Of a DNA stretch of 64,000 nt, positions 9,884 through 17,119 are shown piece by piece. Within the stretch, counting starts at the first letter, position 1. Every line of letters begins with the position of its first letter. The translations under genes and the position numbers were made by a program. The stretch is from an uncultured Acidobacteriaceae bacterium (GTDB taxonomy: Bacteria > Acidobacteriota > Terriglobia > Terriglobales > Acidobacteriaceae): assembly GCA_903849645.1 (NCBI GenBank), contig CAINJJ010000050.1:1-64000 (forward strand). Direction: 5' to 3'. A model generated the notes under the pieces. That model worked only from the letters and a program-made list of their open reading frames with translations, had not been told where the DNA came from and did no database searches.

Positions 9884-11230
9884 TCAGTCGTAGTACTCCA
9901 GGCCAAGGTGCGTGATCAGGTCCGCGCCCATGATGTGCCGCAGCGTGTTCTTCAGCTTCATGAGCTGAATGAACAGGTCGTGCTCCGGATACAGCCCCGC
10001 GGCCGTCTGCGGCGACTTCAGATAGAAGCTCAGCCACTCCTGAATGCCGATCGACCGCAACTCCGGCGTCCGCTTGGCCAGGTCCAGCAGCAGCACCAGG
10101 TCCAGAGCAATCGGCGCAGCCAGAATCGAGTCGCGGCACAGGAAGTTCACCTTGATCTGCATCGGGTAGCCCAGCCAGCCAAAGATGTCGATGTTGTCCC
10201 AGGCTTCCTTGTCGTCCCCCCGCGGCGGATAGTAGTTGATCCGGATCTTGTGGAAGATGTCCTTGTAGAGATCCGGGTAAAGCTCCGGCTGGAAGATGTA
10301 CTCCAGCGACCCGAGCTTGGACTCTTCCTTGGTCTTGAACGACTGCGGATCGTCCAGCACTTCGCCGTCGCGGTTACCCAGGATGTTGGTCGAGAACCAC
10401 CCCGAAACGCCCAGCATCCGCGCCTTGAAGGCCGGCGCCAGAACCGTCTTCATGAAGGTCTGCCCGGTTTTGAAGTCCTTGCCGCAGATCGGCGCGGCAT
10501 TCCGCTTCGACAACTCGATCAGCGCGGCCGTATCTACCGTAAGGTTCGGCGCTCCATTGGCAAACGGCACACCCTCGCTCAGCGCGGCATAGGCATAGAT
10601 CTGCGACGGCGCAATTCCAACGTCGTTCGCCTCCAGACCCGCTTCAAACGCCTCGATGCTGGCGTGCACCGCCGTCGGCTCCAGGAAGATCTCGGTCGAG
10701 CCGCACCAGATCATCACCACCCGGTCCACGGTCTTTTTGAACGCCTGAATGTCGGCGATCAACTGATCCGCCAGATCCCGCTTGTTCTTGCCCGTCTTTA
10801 CATGCGTGCCGTGCAGCCGCTTTACGTAGAACTGGTCAAAGACCGCCGGCATCGGCTTGATCTTCTCCAGGTAGGGCTTCAGCTCCGCCAGCGTCTTCTC
10901 GTCCAGCACCTTTGCGTGCGCCGCTGACTCGTAGACATTGTCCTCAAAAATGTCCCATCCCGTAAACACCACGTCATTCAAGTCGGCGATCGGCGCAAAA
11001 TCCTTGATCAGCGGAAACTTGTTCTCTGTGCGCTTGCCCAGCCGGATGGTGCCCATCTGCGTCAGCGAGCCGATCGGCTTGGCCAGTCCGCGCCGCACCG
11101 CCTCCACTCCGGCAATCATCGTTGTGGCCACGGCGCCCAGGCCCACCACCATCACGCCCAGTTTGCCCGTTGCGGGCGCAACCTTGCTTGCTCCGGCGGT
11201 CTTCTGGCCGCTTTGTTCTTCATTTCCCAT
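9884..11230 (-). CDS. ino1: Inositol-3-phosphate synthase
   Basis: LGVMVVGLGAVATTMIAGVEAVRRGLAKPIGSLTQMGTIRLGKR.., VVMIWCGSTEIFLEP; myo-inositol-1-P synthase signature. Confidence 0.9.
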   Translation of the reverse strand: MGNEEQSGQKTAGASKVAPATGKLGVMVVGLGAVATTMIAGVEAVRRGLAKPIGSLTQMGTIRLGKRTENKFPLIKDFAPIADLNDVVFTGWDIFEDNVYESAAHAKVLDEKTLAELKPYLEKIKPMPAVFDQFYVKRLHGTHVKTGKNKRDLADQLIADIQAFKKTVDRVVMIWCGSTEIFLEPTAVHASIEAFEAGLEANDVGIAPSQIYAYAALSEGVPFANGAPNLTVDTAALIELSKRNAAPICGKDFKTGQTFMKTVLAPAFKARMLGVSGWFSTNILGNRDGEVLDDPQSFKTKEESKLGSLEYIFQPELYPDLYKDIFHKIRINYYPPRGDDKEAWDNIDIFGWLGYPMQIKVNFLCRDSILAAPIALDLVLLLDLAKRTPELRSIGIQEWLSFYLKSPQTAAGLYPEHDLFIQLMKLKNTLRHIMGADLITHLGLEYYD

Positions 11231-11330
11231 GGTTGTTCCTATCCTTCCTTTGCCTCATTGCGGTTTGCCAACATTTCAGGTTCAACTTGCAGCAGAAGCA
11301 CCCGGCAAAGCCGGATGCATATTCCTCGCT

Positions 11331-11969
11331 TCAGGCGGCGTCTGTCTGCCGCCCACGCTTCAGATGCGACCACACAAACCAGGCAATCCCCACCACCAGC
11401 GCTATCTCCACCGCTAGATGAAAACGGTGAAACGCCTCATGGAAGCGCGGATCGGTGTGCCACTTCTCGCCCAGCTTCATGCCCGCGTAGGCCAGCCCGA
11501 AGCACCATGGCCACGAGCCGACAAAGGTATAGATGTGAAACCGCAGTTGCGGCATCTTGGCAATGCCCGCCGGGAACGCAATGAACGTGCGCACCACCGG
11601 CAGCAGCCGCGCCAGCAACACGGTAATCGATCCGTATTTGTTAAAGAATTCCGTCATCCGGTCCAGGTCGTGGCGGCTCATCAGCACCCACTTGCCGTAC
11701 CGCTCCACCAGCGGACGCCCGCCCTTGGCCCCGATCCAGTAACCCACCACCGAGCCGAGATTGCAGCCCACCGCTCCCGCCGTCGCCACCCAAAGCAGGT
11801 TGAACTGGCCTTTATAAACCAGATACCCCGCGAACGGCATGATGATCTCCGACGGCAGCGGAACGCACGCCGACTCGATTCCCATCAGCGCGGCAACCCC
11901 GGCGTAACCGCCAAGCCCGATCACATGGATGACGAAATTGACAACAACAGCCAGGATTCTTTCAGTCAT
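11331..11969 (-). CDS. DedA-family membrane protein
   Basis: IESACVPLPSEIIMPFAGYLVYKG.., GSVVGYWIGAKGGRPLVERYGKW, RLLPVVRTFIAFPAGIAKM. Confidence 0.93.
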   Translation of the reverse strand: MTERILAVVVNFVIHVIGLGGYAGVAALMGIESACVPLPSEIIMPFAGYLVYKGQFNLLWVATAGAVGCNLGSVVGYWIGAKGGRPLVERYGKWVLMSRHDLDRMTEFFNKYGSITVLLARLLPVVRTFIAFPAGIAKMPQLRFHIYTFVGSWPWCFGLAYAGMKLGEKWHTDPRFHEAFHRFHLAVEIALVVGIAWFVWSHLKRGRQTDAA

Positions 11970-12104
11970 GAGCCAATCCAGTATATAGGCCCCGACCCGG
12001 AGCGCATCTCAGGCGCTCCCATCCCCCCGCAGCAGGCTGCCTGCGGTCCCTCTCCCCCCAGCCCTTTGCTACCATGAGGATGTACCCAAAGGAGAGCAAC
12101 TCCC

Positions 12105-12935
12105 GTGGCTGAATTTTCCCCTGTCCCCCTTACGCTTGAAGGCTCGAGCCTGCTCCATCAGTTCTTCCGCTTCGACTGGAAGGCCTGGCGCGCCACCCCG
12201 TCCGCCGACCGCGCCCGCATCGCCGCCGAGGCCATCGCCGCCCTCAAGCTCCTCGAGCACCCCGCCCAGGCAACCGAGGCGCGCTCCGCCCTCTTCTCCC
12301 AGCTCGGCCACAAGGGCGACCTGATCCTCATCCACTTCCGCAACTCCTTTGAGGAGCTGAACCAGGTCGAGCTCGACCTCGCCCAGACCGCCCTCTACGA
12401 CTACCTCACCCTCTCCCACTCCTACGTCTCCGTCGTCGAGCTCGGCCTCTACGAGTCCAGCCGCAAGACCTGGGAAGCCGCCTCCGCCAAGGGCCTTGAG
12501 CCCAACAGCCCCGAGTTCCAGGCCGAGGTCGCCGCCAGCCTGCAGCGCGCCTCCGCCGCCATGGCCCCCCGCCTCTTCCCTGCCTTTCCCGACGCCAAGT
12601 ACCTCTGCTTCTACCCCATGGACCGCAAGCGCGGCGAGGACAAGAACTGGTACAACGTGCCCTTTGCCGAGCGCCAGAGCATGATGCACGAGCACGGCCT
12701 CATCGGCCGCCGCTACGGCGACGTCGTCAAGCAGATCATCTCCGGCTCCATCGGCATGGATGACTGGGAGTGGGGCGTCGACCTCTTCGCCGAAGACCCG
12801 GTGGTCTTCAAAAAGCTCATCTACGAGATGCGCTTTGACGAGGTCAGCGCCGTCTACGCTCTCTTTGGCCAGTTCTTTCTCGGCGTCCGCCTGCCCGTTG
12901 ACAACCTCGCCGGCTGGCTCGAAGGCAAGCTCTAA
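12105..12935 (+). CDS. hemQ: Chlorite dismutase-family heme protein, HemQ-like (coproheme decarboxylase)
   Basis: HQFFRFDWKAW.., HKGDLILIHFRNSFEELNQVELDL, KYLCFYPMDRKRGEDKNWYNVPFAERQSMMHEHGLIGRRYGDVVKQIISGSIGMDDWEWGVDLFAEDPVVFKKLIYEMRFDEVSAVYALFGQFFLGVR. Confidence 0.92.
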   Translation: MAEFSPVPLTLEGSSLLHQFFRFDWKAWRATPSADRARIAAEAIAALKLLEHPAQATEARSALFSQLGHKGDLILIHFRNSFEELNQVELDLAQTALYDYLTLSHSYVSVVELGLYESSRKTWEAASAKGLEPNSPEFQAEVAASLQRASAAMAPRLFPAFPDAKYLCFYPMDRKRGEDKNWYNVPFAERQSMMHEHGLIGRRYGDVVKQIISGSIGMDDWEWGVDLFAEDPVVFKKLIYEMRFDEVSAVYALFGQFFLGVRLPVDNLAGWLEGKL

Positions 12936-12955
12936 ATTCAATCGGAGAACGCTCC

Positions 12956-13432
12956 ATGCAGGCGGACCAGGACGCAATTCAACGCATCAACGCGGTCAAG
13001 TATCTCTATATGCGCTCCATCAAGGAGCCGGTCGACAATCAGCTCGAGATCTATGTCGAACAGGCCGTCCCCAACGAGGAGAAGCGCGGCCTCGTCGCTC
13101 CTCCCGGAGCCCCTCCCGAACTGGCTCACCTGTTCTTGGATGTAGCGCCCGTGGAGACGCTGCCCGGCTGCCTCGGAATTCGCCTCCGCTGGAGCCGCTA
13201 CGCCGCCTACCAGGTGACCGAGCAGTACGTCGGCAACGGCGGCGTTCACGACGACGAAGCCTTCGAGGGAAGCCACCTTCGCGTCTACTCCAAGTCGCAC
13301 TTTCTCGATCACCTGGCCCGCAACATCGGCGTCCACGCCGCCCCGTTGCTGCACTTCAAAATCATGTGCGAAAACCACCTGATCGACGTGGCCTCCGAAC
13401 AGCCGCCCACCATCGAACTCACCACGCTCTAA
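12956..13432 (+). CDS. Conserved hypothetical protein downstream of hemQ
   Basis: Intact ORF 21 nt after hemQ stop; MQADQDAIQRINAVKYLYMRSIKEPVDNQLEIYVEQAV.. Confidence 0.7.
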   Translation: MQADQDAIQRINAVKYLYMRSIKEPVDNQLEIYVEQAVPNEEKRGLVAPPGAPPELAHLFLDVAPVETLPGCLGIRLRWSRYAAYQVTEQYVGNGGVHDDEAFEGSHLRVYSKSHFLDHLARNIGVHAAPLLHFKIMCENHLIDVASEQPPTIELTTL

Positions 13433-13536
13433 AGGTCGGCCCAGAGATGCGCTACCGCCCCGCCTGTTGCGCGCCTCATCTTCAGGAATAGCTTTCGGGA
13501 TATAATTCGACGATTCGTGGAGATTGGAGCTCGACC

Positions 13537-14079
13537 ATGATTTGCTCGATTCGCAAGCCCCTTGCCCGCTTCTTCGCCCTGTCCGCCACCCTTCTCTCCT
13601 TCGCTGCCCTATCTGCCCAAGCCCAGGAATGGAAGACCTACAGCTATCCCGCCGATGGCTTCAGCATGGCCTATCCTTCCGCGCCTCAACTCAAGTCGCA
13701 GGATGTTCCCACCGAAGCTGGCTCCTTTCAACTCCGCTCCTATATCGCCGAGGTGGCTCCGGTGGCACTCTTTGTCGGAGTCTGCGACTACGGCGCGCAG
13801 GTTGCCGGAAAAGTGCCCGCTGACATGCTCGAAGGGGCAAAGAACGGAGCACTCAAGAACTCCAACTCCCACCTCACCCGCGAGAAGAAGATTACGCTCG
13901 GAATTTATCCCGGCATCGAGTTCGAATCCGAAAGCGATTCAGCCCATTTTTATGCGCGCGTCTACCTGGTGGGCGAGACCCTCTACCAGACCCTCGTGGT
14001 CGCCCCGCTCGCAAACCCCTACCCCGATACCGTCCGCTTTCTCGATTCGTTTCAGTTGATTGCGCGCGTTCACAACTGA
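13537..14079 (+). CDS. Secreted hypothetical protein
   Basis: Signal peptide ending AALSAQA; EWKTYSYPADGFSMAYPSAPQLKSQ.. (PsbP/DUF-like sequence). Confidence 0.7.
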   Translation: MICSIRKPLARFFALSATLLSFAALSAQAQEWKTYSYPADGFSMAYPSAPQLKSQDVPTEAGSFQLRSYIAEVAPVALFVGVCDYGAQVAGKVPADMLEGAKNGALKNSNSHLTREKKITLGIYPGIEFESESDSAHFYARVYLVGETLYQTLVVAPLANPYPDTVRFLDSFQLIARVHN

Positions 14080-14093
14080 ACCATCCGGCTTGC

Positions 14094-14732
14094 TCAACCT
14101 TCCGTGTGCAAACCTGCCGGCGTCACTGCCAGGATCCGGCAGCGGCTCTTGCCCGCCGCGCTCCATGCCAGGGCCATCTCGCTCTCCATGTACGCGCAGT
14201 CTCCGGCTTCCAGCACCTCCTGCATCCCGCCCGCATCCAACTGCAGCTTGCCTTCCAGCACGTACACCAGCCCGTTGGTCTCCCGGTAAACATCGGAAAG
14301 GCTGGATGCCCCCCCGGCAGGAAACTCGATCATCTGCCCCACCAGCCGCGCTCCCGCCCCCACTGCATTGAGCGGGGTACTTTTCACCATCTCCGCATTT
14401 CTGCCCGTTCCCTGCAGATGCGCCTTGCGCGTAATCGAAAGCGTGTGCTTGGCCGGCTCGGAAAAAAAGTAGCTCATCCCCACCCCATAAACGCGGCAGA
14501 TGGTGGCCAGTGTGGGTAGCGTCGGAATCATCCGGTCCGTCTCCAGCTTTGAAAGCAGCGCAGTTGACAGGCCCGTCTCCACGGCCAGCCGCGACAAGGT
14601 AAGCCGCTTTTGCGTCCGCAGGGAACGCAACTTTGTGCCGATGCAATACGGTTCAAGAGACCATTGCGCGTATGTAACTGATTTCGCCATCACTCTTCCT
14701 TCTTCTCCAGTGTTCCAGCCATTCAGCCGCAT
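14094..14732 (-). CDS. XRE-family transcriptional regulator with C-terminal cupin domain
   Basis: LRSLRTQKRLTLSRLAVETGLSTALLSKLETDRMIPTLPTLATICRVYGV HTH; cupin-like IEFPAGGASSLSDVYRETNGLVYVLEGKLQLDAGG. Confidence 0.88.
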   Translation of the reverse strand: MRLNGWNTGEEGRVMAKSVTYAQWSLEPYCIGTKLRSLRTQKRLTLSRLAVETGLSTALLSKLETDRMIPTLPTLATICRVYGVGMSYFFSEPAKHTLSITRKAHLQGTGRNAEMVKSTPLNAVGAGARLVGQMIEFPAGGASSLSDVYRETNGLVYVLEGKLQLDAGGMQEVLEAGDCAYMESEMALAWSAAGKSRCRILAVTPAGLHTEG

Positions 14733-14885
14733 TGCATGGATGAATTCCTGAAGCCTTTCTGAATATCGCTCTCATCCAACGAACGCCCCGTTCCGCCTGA
14801 AGAACACTCCAGTCACCGGCGCGCATCTGAGCCCTCTCGTTTGCACTCTTCTACACCCGCGCGCAACTTACCGAAATCCCCTTTT

Positions 14886-14905
14886 AGTAACGCACCTGCG
14901 TTACT
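14886..14905. promoter_or_regulatory. Perfect inverted repeat AGTAACGCA-CC-TGCGTTACT in divergent intergenic region (putative operator)
   Basis: 9-nt arms, 2-nt spacer; between XRE-cupin gene (minus) and wHTH gene (plus). Confidence 0.5.
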
Positions 14906-15153
14906 TCTTTTCTGTAAGAATTGGAATTCTCTCCCTTCCATTAACTCCAGGGAAGAGGATAATGGTCCTGTAATCAAAATCACTGCGCTCATCAATGCAC
15001 AGGATCTCACTGGGACTGTTTCACTCTTTCTCCGTCTGAGTTGCTCTCATCGCATGTCCCCGTGACATTCGTCGCTCCTTTCCTGTGCCCTTCGGCATGA
15101 TGCCGGAGTGGGAACCATTCTGTGCGGAGTGGCGAGGAAGGGCTTTCGGCACG

Positions 15154-16953
15154 ATGGATCCGTCCCAATCAGCTCTGCCCGTTGAGGCCGAACAAGGGTA
15201 TTGCTTTGGCAACTTCCGGCTCGACCGGGATGGCACTCTGCGCCGCGCTGACTCTGTTGTTCACCTTCCCCCCAGAGAATTGGCCGCTCTCCGGCTTTTG
15301 CTCGCCCATGCCGGCCAGATCGTCTCTCCTCTAAAAATCAAAAAGGAGATCTGGGCTGGTGTCCACGTCACCGCCGACAGTGTTCTCAGGTGCCTCTCCT
15401 CGCTCCGCGCCCGCCTCGGCCCGGAGGAACTGATCCAGACCGTGTACAAGCGCGGCTATCGCTTCTCCACTGAAGTCCGGCGCCAGCATGATCCGCACCA
15501 GGGGGCGGTCCAGCGCATCGCCATCATGCCCTTCACCACCGGGTTCGCCGTCCCCGAACACCTGGGCGCGGCCATCGCGGAAGAAGCCCTTGCCCGGCTC
15601 TCCAACGCACACTTCACGGCCTTCGCCATTCTGGCTCGCGACTCCACCTTCACCCTCGCCCAGCGCGGGCTCACCGCCCAGCAGCTCGGCCAGCAACTGG
15701 GTGCCGATATTGTCCTCACAGGTTCCCTCTCCGCGATCTCAGCCCAGTTCCGGCTTCGCGCCGAGATGATCCAGGTCAGCGATGGAACCCAGATTTGGGT
15801 CGAAGATCTGCTCGTGCCTGGCGACTCCATTGGAGGGCTCGAAGCCGAACTCGCGGAGAGGCTGGTCTTCCGCCTGGGCCAGGACGGCCTCACGATCGCC
15901 GCCGCATCTGCCAATAATCTTCCCCCGCTGGACCCTGCCCTTCGCCGCAGCGCCCATGAGATCTATCTCCGCGGCCACCATGAGTGGCAGTCGCTCCAGC
16001 GTCACCGAATGCAGGACGGCCTCCAGCACCTCCTGCAAGCTGCTGAACTGGATCCCTCGCTCCTCAGCGCCAGTATCGATATCGCGCAGCTATGCGTAAC
16101 CCAGGCCTTCTATGGCTTCATGTCTCCTGCCGCGTCGGCTTCTCAGGTGCACCGCTTCGCTGGGTCCATTCCCGACGTTGCGCACAACGCGCCCCCCATT
16201 CTGCCCGCGCTCGGCTGGGTCAACCTTCACTTCGACCGCAACATGCCCGCCGCTCTCCAGGCCTTCTCTGACAGTGCCCACCTGCCCCACGACCCCTGGA
16301 CCACCCGCGCCCGTTCCATGTTCGCTCTCAGCCGTCACCGTTTCCAGGAAGCCCTTGCCCTGTTGCGTGCGGCGCTCTGCATCGACCCCTTCTCACCCTG
16401 GCTCCACGCCCGGCTCGCCTGGACGCACCACCTCGCCGAGCAACGTTCTGAAAGCGTCGATTGCATCCAACGCGCCCGCTCCCTCTTCCCCGAACACGAG
16501 GGCGTCGCACTCTACGGTTCCATCCTTCTCGCCTTTAACGGAGAGGTCCAAACGGCCCACCTGCTTGCTGAGAGCCTGGCCCGCCGTTCGCCTCACTTTG
16601 ACCTTGCCACTGCGGCCCATGCATACACACTGGCCTGTGACGGGCAAGAGGACAAGGCGCGTGGCATCCTCGAGCGCCTGCAATGGCTCGGCCGGGAACG
16701 CTTTGTGCTGACCGCTTTCAATCCTGCTGTTCATGTTGTCCTCGGTGACATGGACTCCGCCATCGCCGAGTTGAGGAACTCGGAGCTGACCCGCTGCCCC
16801 TGGTTCTTCCAGATGCTTGCCGACCCCCGCCTCAAGCCGCTGCGCCCCCACCCCGAGTTCCAAAGGATGACTGGCGAGCTTGCCCGATTGGAAGCCCAGG
16901 TCAAGCCTGAAATGCTCTCCCTGGGCTGGGACTCGCAGGGCTACCCTGCCTGA
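15154..16953 (+). CDS. wHTH (OmpR/CadC-type) transcriptional regulator with TPR-rich C-terminus
   Basis: GNFRLDRDGTLRRADSVVHLPPRELAALRLLLAHAGQIVSPLKIKKEIWAGVHVTADSVLRCLSSLRARLG..IQTVYKRGYRF; then IAIMPF.. and TPR-like repeats. ORF extends to 15085; start uncertain. Confidence 0.85.
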   Translation: MDPSQSALPVEAEQGYCFGNFRLDRDGTLRRADSVVHLPPRELAALRLLLAHAGQIVSPLKIKKEIWAGVHVTADSVLRCLSSLRARLGPEELIQTVYKRGYRFSTEVRRQHDPHQGAVQRIAIMPFTTGFAVPEHLGAAIAEEALARLSNAHFTAFAILARDSTFTLAQRGLTAQQLGQQLGADIVLTGSLSAISAQFRLRAEMIQVSDGTQIWVEDLLVPGDSIGGLEAELAERLVFRLGQDGLTIAAASANNLPPLDPALRRSAHEIYLRGHHEWQSLQRHRMQDGLQHLLQAAELDPSLLSASIDIAQLCVTQAFYGFMSPAASASQVHRFAGSIPDVAHNAPPILPALGWVNLHFDRNMPAALQAFSDSAHLPHDPWTTRARSMFALSRHRFQEALALLRAALCIDPFSPWLHARLAWTHHLAEQRSESVDCIQRARSLFPEHEGVALYGSILLAFNGEVQTAHLLAESLARRSPHFDLATAAHAYTLACDGQEDKARGILERLQWLGRERFVLTAFNPAVHVVLGDMDSAIAELRNSELTRCPWFFQMLADPRLKPLRPHPEFQRMTGELARLEAQVKPEMLSLGWDSQGYPA

Positions 16954-17119
16954 ACCTGCCTTAGTAAACCGATAAAGCTAGCCAATTCCCCCCTGCGCCT
17001 AGTACAGTTCTCACGGCGGCCTTTTGCGCTCCCGCGGCACGGCAAACGCCCCTGCCGGCCCGTCCATGCTTCGGACAAATACCGGGAACAATGGCCAGCC
17101 CCCTTGGAGGAACAAACTC

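Noticed and set aside
9544-9906. 120-aa minus-strand ORF in the vapC-ino1 gap (..GVSVTPHVFYRSSLWYGQVSTFENYSGYSEYRSYFLTIARFRVIGEK)
   Set aside because: Part of it looks less random than usual, but it overlaps the ends of both flanking genes and has no domain or RBS I could recognise; not enough support.
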